The notes below the pieces were generated by a model. It was not told the origin of the DNA, did not search any database, and saw only the letters and a list, made by a program, of their open reading frames with translations. A stretch of DNA of 64,000 nucleotides. Origin: Salipiger bermudensis (GTDB lineage: Bacteria; Pseudomonadota; Alphaproteobacteria; Rhodobacterales; Rhodobacteraceae). A program made the translations under genes and the position numbers. Of the stretch, positions 17,295-25,939 are shown in pieces (the first letter of the stretch is position 1; the number at the start of each line of letters is the position of its first letter). Where the stretch lies: assembly GCF_019801965.1 (NCBI RefSeq), contig NZ_JAHVIA010000009.1, positions 1-64,000 of the forward strand. Direction: 5' to 3'.

Positions 17295-18197
17295 CTACCT
17301 CTTGTTCATCTGCTTGGGATCGAGCGCGTCGCGCAGACCGTCGCCCAGAAGGTTGAAGGCGAGGCTGACGCAGAGGATCGCGATGCCGGGGAAGGTCACC
17401 AGCCACCAGCTGTCGATCATGTAGCGCCGCCCGGTGGCGATCATCGCACCCCATTCCGGCAGCGGCGGCTGCGCGCCGAGGCCCAGAAAGCCGAGCCCCG
17501 CCGCGGTGAGGATCACCGTCGCCATGTTGAGCGTCAGGCGAATGGTCACAGACGGCAGGCACATCGGCACGATGCTCTTCCAGATGATCCGCGCCGGAGA
17601 GGCGCCCTGCAGCCGCGCCGCCGAGATGTAATCGGCCTGCCGGAAGGTCAGGGTTTCGGCCCGCGCGAGCCGGGCAATCGGCGGCCAAGCGGTCAGCGCG
17701 ATGGCGATGATCGCGTTGTTGAGGCTCGGCCCGAGCGCCGCCACGAAGGCCAGTGACAGGATCAGCGAGGGAAAGGACAGGAAGATATCGGTGATGCGCA
17801 TCAGCACGGTGTCGACCTTGCCGCCGAAATAGCCCGCAACGGTGCCGAAGAAGAGGCCGAGCGGCCCCACCACCACGGTCACCAGAGAGATGATCGTGAG
17901 GGTGATGCGCGAGCCGTGGACGAGGCGCGAGAAGATATCGCGGCCAAGCTCGTCGGTGCCGAAGAAATGCGCCGGTGACGGCGGCTGCAGGGTGGCCTGA
18001 AGGTTCTGCGCGTAGGGGTCGTGCGTGGCGATCAGCGGTGCGAAGAGCGCCACGAAGATCAGCAGCGCCAGCACCACCAGCCCGAAGAGCGAGGTCGGCG
18101 AGCGGGTCAGGAACAGCACGATGTTGCGGGCCGCGATCAGGCTTTGCGGCATCCGCCGGCGCGCCGCGGGGGCGGGGATGTCACGGGTCATGCTCAT
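17295..18197 (-). CDS. ABC transporter permease (DppC type)
   Basis: The 300-residue permease has about six helices and the DppC landmarks FFGTDELGRDIFSRLVHGSR in the first periplasmic loop and an EAA-type loop (ISAARLQGASPARIIWKSIVP). The ATG at 18197 overlaps the stop of the DppB gene (ATGA). An alternative ATG two codons later is also possible. Confidence 0.92.
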   Translation of the reverse strand: MSMTRDIPAPAARRRMPQSLIAARNIVLFLTRSPTSLFGLVVLALLIFVALFAPLIATHDPYAQNLQATLQPPSPAHFFGTDELGRDIFSRLVHGSRITLTIISLVTVVVGPLGLFFGTVAGYFGGKVDTVLMRITDIFLSFPSLILSLAFVAALGPSLNNAIIAIALTAWPPIARLARAETLTFRQADYISAARLQGASPARIIWKSIVPMCLPSVTIRLTLNMATVILTAAGLGFLGLGAQPPLPEWGAMIATGRRYMIDSWWLVTFPGIAILCVSLAFNLLGDGLRDALDPKQMNKR

Positions 18198-19216
18198 CTC
18201 GTCCTCGGGTCGAATACGCGGTAAAGGATGTCGGACAGGATGTTCAGCCCGATGAAGATCACGCCGACGATCAGCACGCAGGTCATCACCGCGTTCATGT
18301 CGCCGATCAGCAGGTTCGAGGTCAGGTATTGCCCGAAGCCCGGCCAGGCGAAGACCGTCTCGATCAGCACCGCCCCCTCGAGCAGCGCGCCATAGGCCAG
18401 CGCCACGATGGTCACGAGCTGCACCCGGATGTTGCCGAAGGCGTGGCGCCACACGGTCTGGCGCCGGCTCAGCCCCTTGACCCGCGCCGTGGTGACGTAT
18501 TCCTGCCCGAGCTGGTCGAGCATGAAGCTGCGGGTCATGCGGGTGATGTAGGCCGAGGAGGAATAGCCCAGCAGCGCCGCCGGCAGGATGATGTGGTTGA
18601 TGGCGCTGCGGAACACCTCCCATTCGCCGGCCAGCGCGCTGTCGATCAGCAGGAAGTTGGTCCGCTCGGGCACCATGCCGATATAGAACTGGCTCATCCG
18701 CCCAGATCCGCCGACCCAGCCAAGATTGGCGTAGAAGATCAGCAGCGCGATCATCCCGGTCCAGAAGATCGGCATCGAGTGGCCCATCAGGCTGATCACG
18801 CGGATCAGCTGGTCGGGCCAGCGATCCTTGTTGACCGCCGCGATAACCCCGAGCGGCGTACCGAGGCCTGCGCCGATAATGATGGCGAAGGTGGCGAGCT
18901 CAATGGTGGCCGGCAGCACCCGGGCGATATCCTGCAGCACCGGCTGGCCGGTGCGGATCGAGGTGCCGAAATCCAGCGTCACCACGTCGCGCAGGTAGAG
19001 CAGGAACTGCTGCCACATGGGCCGGTCGAGCCCGAGCTGGCGGTAGACGTTTTCATAGACCTCGCGGGTCGCATCCTCGCCAACGATGGCGCGGACCGGG
19101 TCTACCGGCATGATGCGCCCGATCACGAAGGTCAGTATCAAGAGGCCGAAGAGGGTCACGAAGATCGAGACTCCCTGTTCGGCAATGCCATTCAGGCGGC
19201 GCCTGTCGAGCCGCAT
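18194..19216 (-). CDS. ABC transporter permease (DppB type)
   Basis: The 340-residue permease has a first helix (GVSIFVTLFGLLILTFVIGRIMPVDP), a VDPVRAIVGEDA loop and a conserved EAA-like loop (VTTARVKGLSRRQTVWRHAFGN). The ATG at 19216 follows GGGAGGGG. It is the promoter-proximal gene of the BCDF-hydrolase operon and has TGT-N3-ACA sites just upstream. No binding-protein gene is in this operon; the likely partner is at 12970. Confidence 0.92.
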   Translation of the reverse strand: MRLDRRRLNGIAEQGVSIFVTLFGLLILTFVIGRIMPVDPVRAIVGEDATREVYENVYRQLGLDRPMWQQFLLYLRDVVTLDFGTSIRTGQPVLQDIARVLPATIELATFAIIIGAGLGTPLGVIAAVNKDRWPDQLIRVISLMGHSMPIFWTGMIALLIFYANLGWVGGSGRMSQFYIGMVPERTNFLLIDSALAGEWEVFRSAINHIILPAALLGYSSSAYITRMTRSFMLDQLGQEYVTTARVKGLSRRQTVWRHAFGNIRVQLVTIVALAYGALLEGAVLIETVFAWPGFGQYLTSNLLIGDMNAVMTCVLIVGVIFIGLNILSDILYRVFDPRTR

Positions 19217-19254
19217 GTTCCCCTCCCTGGCCGTCGAATCTGACGGCCCCATTC

Positions 19255-19284
19255 AGTCATACACATCTACATACTTGTTATACA
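19255..19284. promoter_or_regulatory. GntR-type operators upstream of the dppB-type gene
   Basis: AGTCATACA (19255-19263) and TGTTATACA (19276-19284) match the TGT-N3-ACA core, 21 bases apart, 39 to 68 bases upstream of the dppB start. They are the same type as the sites in front of the operon at 11779. Confidence 0.55.
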
Positions 19285-19388
19285 GGTTGTGATCTGTCAA
19301 GGTTTGTTCAGGATCCCTCGGGTTTTCCGCCTTAGCGTGGCGCTTCGCCACATATAACGGAAGTCGCATGGACAAGGATTTGAACAGA

Positions 19389-19420
19389 TGTCATACTTCA
19401 GATCACTATCCTGTATGAGA
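19389..19420. promoter_or_regulatory. GntR-type operator half-sites upstream of the second GntR gene
   Basis: TGTCATACT (19389-19397) and TGTATGAGA (19412-19420) are near-matches to TGT-N3-ACA located 17 to 48 bases before the GntR start. The position suggests autoregulation. Confidence 0.45.
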
Positions 19421-19436
19421 AGTAAGCAAGCAAGCC

Positions 19437-20189
19437 ATGGATATGCCAGCCAAGATGCGCCGTTCTGACCGCTCCGAGACCGGGCGAACGCTTGTCGAGA
19501 CGGTGCGCGAAGCGCTGCGTGAGCAGATCTCCTCGGGCGCCTATCCGCCCGGCACCCGGCTTCCGAGCGAAGCGCAGATGACGCAGGAATTCGGCGTCAG
19601 CCGCACGGTGATCCGCGAGGCCATCGCCTCGCTGCGCGCCGACGGGTTGGTCGAGCCGCGCCAGGGCGCCGGAGTGTTCGTGCTGGCGCCCCCTGCCCCG
19701 GTGGAATTGCCGTTCCAGAACATCGACTTCGTGCGCATCTCCTCGATGATCGAGCTGCTCGAGCTGCGCACCGCGGTGGAGGCCGAGGCGGCGGCACTGG
19801 CGGCCCAGCGGCGTTCGCCGGCGCAGGAGGAGAAGATCATCGGCTGCCTGCGCGAGGTCGACCGCGCCGCAGATGCCGGCGAGCTGACGGTGGAGGCCGA
19901 TTTCGCCCTGCACCTCGCCATCGCAGAGGCCACCAACAACCCGCGCTTCGGCGATTTCCTGTCGATGATCGGGTCGAACCTGATCCCGCGCAAGGTGCTC
20001 ACCGAAAGTGACTCCGAGCCGGTCCCGCGGGAATATCTCGACGTCATCTCGGCCGAGCACCACGAGATCGTCAACGCCATCCTCGACGGCGACGAAGAGG
20101 CCGCCCGCGCCGCCATGCGGCAGCATCTCAAGGGCAGCCAGGCGCGCTACCGGGCGCTGCTCCGGGCGGGCAGTTTCGGCAAGGCTTGA
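19437..20189 (+). CDS. GntR-family regulator, FadR/FCD subfamily, candidate pectin/uronate regulator
   Basis: The 250-residue protein has a winged helix (SGAYPPGTRLPSEAQMTQEFGVSRTVIREAI) and an FCD domain with ADFALHLAIAEATNN, close in style to the regulator at 10824. It sits between the dpp-type operon and kdgF, with TGT-N3-ACA sites on both sides. This makes it the best candidate for a shared repressor of the pectin genes. The start at 19437 has only a weak ribosome site; MPAKMRR six bases on is an alternative. Confidence 0.92.
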   Translation: MDMPAKMRRSDRSETGRTLVETVREALREQISSGAYPPGTRLPSEAQMTQEFGVSRTVIREAIASLRADGLVEPRQGAGVFVLAPPAPVELPFQNIDFVRISSMIELLELRTAVEAEAAALAAQRRSPAQEEKIIGCLREVDRAADAGELTVEADFALHLAIAEATNNPRFGDFLSMIGSNLIPRKVLTESDSEPVPREYLDVISAEHHEIVNAILDGDEEAARAAMRQHLKGSQARYRALLRAGSFGKA

Positions 20190-20198
20190 CGCCTCCTC

Positions 20199-20224
20199 AT
20201 CTGTCATACATATCTGTCATACAT
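20199..20224. promoter_or_regulatory. Perfect 13-bp tandem operator repeat upstream of kdgF
   Basis: ATCTGTCATACAT occurs twice back to back (20199-20211, 20212-20224) in the 73-base gap between the GntR stop and kdgF. Each copy holds TGTCATACA, the strongest match to the regulon motif. The gap is long enough for a separate kdgF promoter. Confidence 0.65.
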
Positions 20225-20262
20225 GTTTGCAACGGCGCGCCGCGCCGACGAAAGGATGGATC

Positions 20263-20583
20263 ATGACAGAGCCCGTAAAGACCTTCCCGGTGGTCTCGCC
20301 CGACACCGGCGTGCAGCGCCAGGTCCTGGCCGACGCGCCCGAACTGATGGTGGTCTCGTTCCGCTTCGAGCCGGGTGCCGAGGGCGCGCTGCACGATCAT
20401 CCGCATGTGCAATCGACCTATGTCGAAAGCGGCCGCTTCCGCTTCCACCTCGACGGCAAGGAGTTCGAGATCGGCCCCGGTGACAGCTTCGTCATCCCCT
20501 CCGGCGCGCGTCATGGCTGCGTCTGCCTCGAGGCAGGCCAGCTCGTCGACTGCTTCACCCCGCGCCGGGACGATTTCCTGTAA
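20263..20583 (+). CDS. kdgF: Cupin protein KdgF, unsaturated uronate ring-opening factor
   Basis: The 106-residue single-domain cupin has the KdgF pattern: GVQRQVLADAPELMVVSF, the metal site LHDHPHVQ (His44, His46, Gln50), a VIPSGARHG histidine (His84), and the hallmark end FTPRRDDFL. KdgF promotes conversion of 4,5-unsaturated galacturonate to the linear keto form used by KduI. The ATG at 20263 follows AAAGGATGG. Its 3' end overlaps the convergent AraC gene by 29 bases. KduI and KduD are 17 kb away in the same island. Confidence 0.87.
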   Translation: MTEPVKTFPVVSPDTGVQRQVLADAPELMVVSFRFEPGAEGALHDHPHVQSTYVESGRFRFHLDGKEFEIGPGDSFVIPSGARHGCVCLEAGQLVDCFTPRRDDFL

Positions 20584-21475
20584 GCGCGGCCTCCTGATCG
20601 GGCTCGTCGAGCCCCATCAGTTGCCCGTCGCGCGACAGCGCCACCCGGCGCAGATGCGCGCGCGGGCTCAACCCCATGATGCGCTTGAAGCAGCGTGAGA
20701 AATAATACGGATCGGCATAGCCGACTTCGGCCCCCGCCGCTCCGACCGTGAGGCCCGACTCGAGCAGGTGCGCGGCGCGCTCGATGCGGCAGAACTCCTG
20801 GTATTGCTTCGGTGTGCGGCCGATGCGGTCGCGGAAGGCGCGGTGGAAGTAATCGGGATTGTAGGGCGCGTCCGCAACCACTTGCGCCGCGATCTCGGCC
20901 TCGAGCGGCGCGGCGGCGATGCGCGAGGCCGCCTTCATCACCGCCAGATCGATGCCCGCGCCGGGATCCACCGGCACCGCCTCCTGCCGCCAGCCGAGGA
21001 AGGCATCGTCGATAAAGGAGAGCAGCATGACCATGAACAGGTGATGCTGCGGCAGGGTCACCGAGGCGGGCGGCGCGCTCTGGCGGTAGTGCCGGATCAT
21101 CGGGCCCAGCACCTCCCAGCGCGACAGTCGCACCTTTGGCCGCAGCCGCATCTGTCCGATCAGGTCGTGGGTGCCATGCGCCGACAGGGTGAAATGCTGC
21201 GCCACGCCAAGGTAGGTGTCCGGACCCTCGTTCCAGCCCTCGAACGGCGTGTCGCGCGGCAGCAGCATCGCCTCCCCCGCCGAGAGCGTCTGCAACCGGC
21301 CGCCGATGCGGTACTGCCCGCAGCCCTCGAGCGCCACCACCAGATCCTCGACCGGATTCTCCTTCTCGATCCGCCAGGTGGTCGCGTGCTGCATCCGGAT
21401 CGCCGCGCGGGTCAGCGTCAGGGTGAGCGCGCCGGGCGGGAAACGCGACAGGACGCCACCTTCGAATTCGTCCAT
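20555..21475 (-). CDS. AraC-family transcriptional regulator
   Basis: The protein is about 306 residues, with an N-terminal cupin-like effector domain (AMLLPRDTPFEGWNEGP) and a C-terminal double helix-turn-helix: YNPDYFHRAFRDRIGRTPKQY, then VGYADPYYFSRCFKRIMGLSP. The ATG at 21475 follows GGGGGAAAAG; a TTG seven codons upstream is less likely. It is divergent from the MalFGK-type transporter, which it probably activates in response to a pectic sugar. Its end overlaps convergent kdgF. Confidence 0.92.
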   Translation of the reverse strand: MDEFEGGVLSRFPPGALTLTLTRAAIRMQHATTWRIEKENPVEDLVVALEGCGQYRIGGRLQTLSAGEAMLLPRDTPFEGWNEGPDTYLGVAQHFTLSAHGTHDLIGQMRLRPKVRLSRWEVLGPMIRHYRQSAPPASVTLPQHHLFMVMLLSFIDDAFLGWRQEAVPVDPGAGIDLAVMKAASRIAAAPLEAEIAAQVVADAPYNPDYFHRAFRDRIGRTPKQYQEFCRIERAAHLLESGLTVGAAGAEVGYADPYYFSRCFKRIMGLSPRAHLRRVALSRDGQLMGLDEPDQEAALTGNRPGAG

Positions 21476-21678
21476 CTTTTCCCCCGTGATCGTCAATTTA
21501 TCTTAACGCTCCGATCTGTCACTAATTCATCATACAACTGCGATCGGCGCAATGTCACAGGGCGGAGGAGGCCCGGCACGCCATCGGACCCGGCGCCGCA
21601 ACCCCGGCGCAAAGCGCAGTTCTGGGAGGATGATTTGACGTTTACCTTAGGAAACCGACGCATTCGGCGAGGCCAGAG

Positions 21679-22560
21679 ATGATCCGGACACGCATGCTCG
21701 GGCTGGTCTATCTCAGCCCCTACATCCTCGGCCTGATGGCCTTCACGGCGATACCGTTTCTCGCGTCACTCTATCTCAGCTTCACCGATTACAACCTGAT
21801 GCGCGCGCCGAAATGGACGGGGCTGGAGAACTATATCGAGCTCTTCACCTCCGACCGAACCTTCCGCCGCTCGCTCTCGGTGACGCTGCTCTACGTCTTC
21901 CTGACGGTGCCGCTGAAGCTCGCCTTCGCGCTCTTCATCGCCTACATCCTCAATTACAAGCTGCGCTGCATCAATCTCTTCCGCACCGCCTTCTACGTGC
22001 CGTCGATCCTCGGCGGGTCGATCGCCATCGCGGTGCTCTGGCGCTACATCTTCGCCACCGAGGGGCTGGTGAACATGGTGCTGGCGTGGTTCGGAATCGA
22101 GCCGGTCAACTGGTTCGGCGATCCCACCAACGCGCTCTTCACCATCACCCTGCTGCGCTGCTGGCAGTTCGGCTCGGCGATGGTGATCTTCCTCGCCGCC
22201 CTTCAGAGCATCGACAAGTCGCTCTACGAGGCCGCCGCCATCGATGGCGCGAGCAAGCTGCGCAGCTTCGTCTTCATCACCATCCCGCTGATCACGCCGG
22301 TGATCTTCTTCAACCTGATCATGCAGATGGTCCAGGCCTTCCAGGAGTTCAACGGCCCCTACATCATCACCCAGGGCGGGCCGCTCAAATCCACCTACCT
22401 GCTGCCGCTCTACATCTACGACGAGGCCTTCAAGCGCTTCGACATGGGCTATGCCTCGGCCATCGCGTGGGTGCTCTTCCTCATCATCATGGCGCTGACC
22501 CTCGTGGCCTTCTGGTCCTCGAAGAAATGGGTCTTCTACGCCGGCGACAAGCGGAGCTGA
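21679..22560 (+). CDS. Carbohydrate ABC transporter permease (MalF type)
   Basis: The 293-residue permease has six helices and an EAA loop (YEAAAIDGASKLRSFVFITIPLITP, about residue 190), typical of CUT1 sugar importers. The upstream intergenic region (about 21497-21678) carries a CATACAA half-site near 21531 that may belong to the GntR motif. It is the first gene of a six-gene operon reaching to 28587, including two pectin glycosidases. Confidence 0.93.
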   Translation: MIRTRMLGLVYLSPYILGLMAFTAIPFLASLYLSFTDYNLMRAPKWTGLENYIELFTSDRTFRRSLSVTLLYVFLTVPLKLAFALFIAYILNYKLRCINLFRTAFYVPSILGGSIAIAVLWRYIFATEGLVNMVLAWFGIEPVNWFGDPTNALFTITLLRCWQFGSAMVIFLAALQSIDKSLYEAAAIDGASKLRSFVFITIPLITPVIFFNLIMQMVQAFQEFNGPYIITQGGPLKSTYLLPLYIYDEAFKRFDMGYASAIAWVLFLIIMALTLVAFWSSKKWVFYAGDKRS

Positions 22561-22564
22561 GCCG

Positions 22565-23488
22565 ATGACCGACATTTCACACGCCTCCGATGTTTTCACC
22601 GCCGGCGCCGACGCGCTCGCCGAGGCCCGCCGTCACCAGCGCATCCAGCAACGCCGCGCCCGGGTCTCCGCGATCCTGCGCTACGCCATCCTCTTCGGCG
22701 TCGGGCTGGTCATGCTCTACCCGCTGATCTGGCTGGTCGGCGCCTCGTTCAAGACCAATGCCGAGATCTTCGCCAATCCCGGCTTCATCCCGCGCGAGCC
22801 CACCACCGAGGGCTACGTCAAGGGCTGGGAGACCTCGACGCCCTACACCTTCGGGCGCTTCTTCTGGAACTCGTTCCTGATCATCCTGCCCAAGACCATC
22901 GGCACGGCGATCTCCTGCACCATGGTGGCCTATGGCTTCGCGCGGTTCGATTTTCCGCTGAAGAAGATCCTCTTCGGATCGGTCATCGCGATCCTGCTGC
23001 TGCCCAACGTGGTGACGCGGATCCCGCAATACATCCTCTTCCGCGAGCTCGGCTGGCTCGACAGCTTCCTGCCGCTCTGGGTGCCCTCGGCGATGGCCGG
23101 AGACGCGTTCTTCGTCTTCATGCTGGTGCAGTTCCTGCGCGCCATTCCCGACGACATGGAGCAGGCCGCCCGCGTCGATGGCTGCAACTCGTGGCAGACA
23201 CTGCTCTTCGTGGTCGTCCCGATGCTGGCCCCGGCGCTGATCTCGGTCTGCCTGTTCCAGTTCATGTGGACGATGAACGATTTCCTCGGCCCGCTGATCT
23301 ACATCAGCTCGGTCGACAAGTACCCGGTGAGCCTCGCTCTGAAGCTCTCCATCGATACCACCGAGGCCTTCGAATGGAACCGCATCCTGGCCATGTCGGT
23401 GCTCACCATCACGCCCGCGCTGGCCGTGTTCTTCATGGCGCAGAAGTACTTCATCGAGGGCATTTCCGCAGGGGGGATCAAGGGATAA
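22565..23488 (+). CDS. Carbohydrate ABC transporter permease (MalG type)
   Basis: The 307-residue permease has six helices and an EAA loop (EQAARVDGCNSWQTLLFVVVPMLAP). It begins 4 bases after the MalF-type gene, and its TAA overlaps the ATG of the ATPase gene by one base (TAATG). It is the partner permease of the CUT1 importer. Confidence 0.93.
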   Translation: MTDISHASDVFTAGADALAEARRHQRIQQRRARVSAILRYAILFGVGLVMLYPLIWLVGASFKTNAEIFANPGFIPREPTTEGYVKGWETSTPYTFGRFFWNSFLIILPKTIGTAISCTMVAYGFARFDFPLKKILFGSVIAILLLPNVVTRIPQYILFRELGWLDSFLPLWVPSAMAGDAFFVFMLVQFLRAIPDDMEQAARVDGCNSWQTLLFVVVPMLAPALISVCLFQFMWTMNDFLGPLIYISSVDKYPVSLALKLSIDTTEAFEWNRILAMSVLTITPALAVFFMAQKYFIEGISAGGIKG

Positions 23489-24600
23489 TGGCACGGCTGC
23501 AACTGAGAAATCTCGAAAAGGTCTATGGCGGCGCCTTCAAGGCGGTGCACGGGATCAACCTCGATGTCGAGGAGGGCGAGTTCATGGTGCTGGTGGGGCC
23601 CTCGGGCTGCGCCAAGTCGACAACCCTGCGGATGATCGCCGGGCTCGAGGAGGTCACCGCCGGCGAGATCCGCATCGGCGAGCGCATCGTCAACACGCTC
23701 GAGCCGGGCAAGCGCGGCATCGCGATGGTGTTTCAGAACTACGCGCTCTACCCGCACATGAAGGTGCGCACCAACCTCGCCTTCGGCCTGCGCATCGGCG
23801 GCGCCTCCAAGGCCGAGGCGGCGAAGGCGGTCGAGGAGGTCGCCAAGATCCTCGAGATCGAGCCGCTGCTCGACCGGCTGCCCAAGCAGCTCTCGGGCGG
23901 TCAGGCGCAACGGGTCGCCCTTGGCCGCGCGCTGATCAAGAAGCCCGACGTGTTCCTCTTCGACGAGCCGCTGTCGAACCTCGACGCCAAGCTGCGCGCC
24001 TCGATGCGGGTGCGGATCACCGACCTGCACAAGCGCCTCAAGCGCGAGGGCATGGCCAGCACGGTGGTCTATGTCACCCACGACCAGACCGAGGCGATGA
24101 CCATGGGCGACCGCATCTGCGTCATGAAGGACGGCCACATCATGCAGGTCGCGACGCCGAAGGAGCTCTATCACCAGCCCGCCAACCTCTTCGTCGCGGG
24201 CTTCATCGGCAGCCCCGAGATGAATGTCATCGAGGGCCATGTGGATGGCGGCGCCTTCCGCACCGGCGGGCAGGTGATCCAGCTTGGCGAGGCGCTGACC
24301 AGCCGCCTCACCGCCCGGCCCGAGCGCGCCGCGCTTGGCATCCGCCCGCAGCACCTGACGCTGGCGACCGGCATCAACGGCGCGCTCTCGGCCCAGCTAC
24401 GCGGCGTCGAGTTCATGGGCCACGAGGTCTATCTCCACGCCCTGCTCGACGGGCGCGAGGTCACCACCGTCGCCAGCGCCGCCGAATACGACCGCATGGA
24501 TCGCTCGCTCGACACCATCCGGCTGCTGCCGGAGGCGGCGAATATCCACATCTTCGACCGCGACAGCGGCCGCAACGTCTCCCTGCGCGCGCAGGGCTGA
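23488..24600 (+). CDS. Carbohydrate ABC transporter ATP-binding protein (MsmK/UgpC type)
   Basis: The 370-residue ATPase has an N-terminal nucleotide-binding domain (about 1-235) and a C-terminal TOBE-like regulatory region. Walker B is VFLFDEPLSNLDAKLR. Two motifs depart from the norm: Walker A reads GPSGCAKST in place of GPSGCGKST, and the signature reads LSGGQAQRVAL in place of LSGGQRQRVAL. Q loop (MVFQNYALYPHMKV) and switch histidine (YVTHDQTEAM) are intact, so it is probably active. The start is fixed by the TAATG junction. Confidence 0.93.
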   Translation: MARLQLRNLEKVYGGAFKAVHGINLDVEEGEFMVLVGPSGCAKSTTLRMIAGLEEVTAGEIRIGERIVNTLEPGKRGIAMVFQNYALYPHMKVRTNLAFGLRIGGASKAEAAKAVEEVAKILEIEPLLDRLPKQLSGGQAQRVALGRALIKKPDVFLFDEPLSNLDAKLRASMRVRITDLHKRLKREGMASTVVYVTHDQTEAMTMGDRICVMKDGHIMQVATPKELYHQPANLFVAGFIGSPEMNVIEGHVDGGAFRTGGQVIQLGEALTSRLTARPERAALGIRPQHLTLATGINGALSAQLRGVEFMGHEVYLHALLDGREVTTVASAAEYDRMDRSLDTIRLLPEAANIHIFDRDSGRNVSLRAQG

Positions 24601-24621
24601 CCCTTTGGGAGGAGGACCCCG

Positions 24622-25878
24622 ATGAAACTGCATCTGACAACCGCGCTGGCCCTGACGCTGGCCTCGCAGGCCACCGCCGCCGATCTGCGCATGTCGTGGT
24701 GGGGCGGCGAGAGCCGCCACGTTGCCACGCAGGAGGCGCTGAAGGTCTGCGGCGAGAAATACGGCCACACCGTCGCGCCCGAGTTCACCGGCTTCGACGG
24801 CTATCTCGAGAAGCTGACCACCCAGATGGCCGGCGGCACCGAGGCCGATATCGTGCAGGTCAACTGGCCGTGGCTGCCGCTGTTCTCGCAGGATGGCGAG
24901 GGCTTCTACGACCTGACCCAGCTCTCGGACACCATCGACCTGTCGCAATGGTCCGACGACCAGCTCGCCACCGTCACCGTGCAGGGCAAGCTCAACGGCC
25001 TGCCGCTCTCGACCACGGGCCGGGTGTTCTTTTTCAACACCACCACGCTCAAAGCCGCCGGCATCCCCGTGCCCTCGACCTGGGAAGAGTTCTTCTCCGC
25101 CGCCGCCACGCTGCGCGAGAGCCAGGGCGAGGGATACAACCTCTTCAACGCGGTGAAGGAGACGGCGCAGCTTCTGGTGACGCTCGCCGTGGTGCAGAAG
25201 ACCGGCAAGGACCTGGTCGATCCCGAGACCAACCGCGTCGCCTGGAGCCCGGAGGAGCTGGCCGCCGGCATCGCCCATTACGGACGCCTGATCGAGACTG
25301 GCGCGGTGCGCAGCCAGCAGCAAGAAGCCGGCGAGGGCAACGTCAATCTCTACGAGAAGCAGGACTGGGCGCAGGGCCGCATCGCCGGCTCCTACGAATG
25401 GGACACCACCTATTTCAAATATGCCGACCCGCTCGCCGAGGGCCAGACCATCGACAGCGTCGCCCCGATCCGCTTCGAGGACGCGGTGACCGATGGTGCC
25501 TATCGCAAGCCCTCGATGCTGTTCGCGATCTCGCGCAATTCCGACAACCCCGAGGCGGCGGCGCAGATCGTCAATTGCCTGCTCACCGAAGCCCAGGGCA
25601 TCGACGCACTGAAGGACACCCGCGGCCTGCCCGCCTCGAAGGTCGCCGCCGACCGGCTGATCGAGGCTGGCATGATCAAGCCCGAGATCGTCAAGGCGCA
25701 TGAGATCGCGATGGCCGCCAGCGGCCCGGCAATCTCGCCCTTCAACGAGCATCCCGAGCTGCGCGGCGCCTTCATCGACGCGCTCGAGGAATACTCCTAC
25801 GGCATGATCGACGAGGTCGAGGCCGCCGAGATCATCATCGACGCCGCCAATGACGTGCTGAGCGGCTTCGACTCCTGA
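24622..25878 (+). CDS. Carbohydrate ABC transporter substrate-binding protein (family 1)
   Basis: The 418-residue periplasmic protein has a signal ending at about residue 19 (SQATA/AD), then [12 protein letters not shown], the usual strand 1 of sugar-binding proteins, and [20 protein letters not shown]-like segments. It sits in the CUT1 operon directly upstream of a GH28 and a GH105 enzyme, so the ligand is probably an oligogalacturonide or rhamnogalacturonan fragment. The ligand itself cannot be read. Confidence 0.9.
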   Translation: MKLHLTTALALTLASQATAADLRMSWWGGESRHVATQEALKVCGEKYGHTVAPEFTGFDGYLEKLTTQMAGGTEADIVQVNWPWLPLFSQDGEGFYDLTQLSDTIDLSQWSDDQLATVTVQGKLNGLPLSTTGRVFFFNTTTLKAAGIPVPSTWEEFFSAAATLRESQGEGYNLFNAVKETAQLLVTLAVVQKTGKDLVDPETNRVAWSPEELAAGIAHYGRLIETGAVRSQQQEAGEGNVNLYEKQDWAQGRIAGSYEWDTTYFKYADPLAEGQTIDSVAPIRFEDAVTDGAYRKPSMLFAISRNSDNPEAAAQIVNCLLTEAQGIDALKDTRGLPASKVAADRLIEAGMIKPEIVKAHEIAMAASGPAISPFNEHPELRGAFIDALEEYSYGMIDEVEAAEIIIDAANDVLSGFDS

Positions 25879-25884
25879 GCAAGT

Positions 25885-25912
25885 GCGGTCCCGGTCGCGA
25901 GGCCGGGGCCGC
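25885..25912 (+). terminator. Hairpin between the sugar-binding protein and GH28 genes
   Basis: GCGGTCCCGG (25885-25894) pairs with CCGGGGCCGC (25903-25912) over ten positions with one G-U pair and an 8-base loop. There is no T tract, so it more likely stabilises the binding-protein message than ends transcription. Confidence 0.55.
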
Positions 25913-25939
25913 TGCCCGAACCCCATCCAAGGTCCCGCC

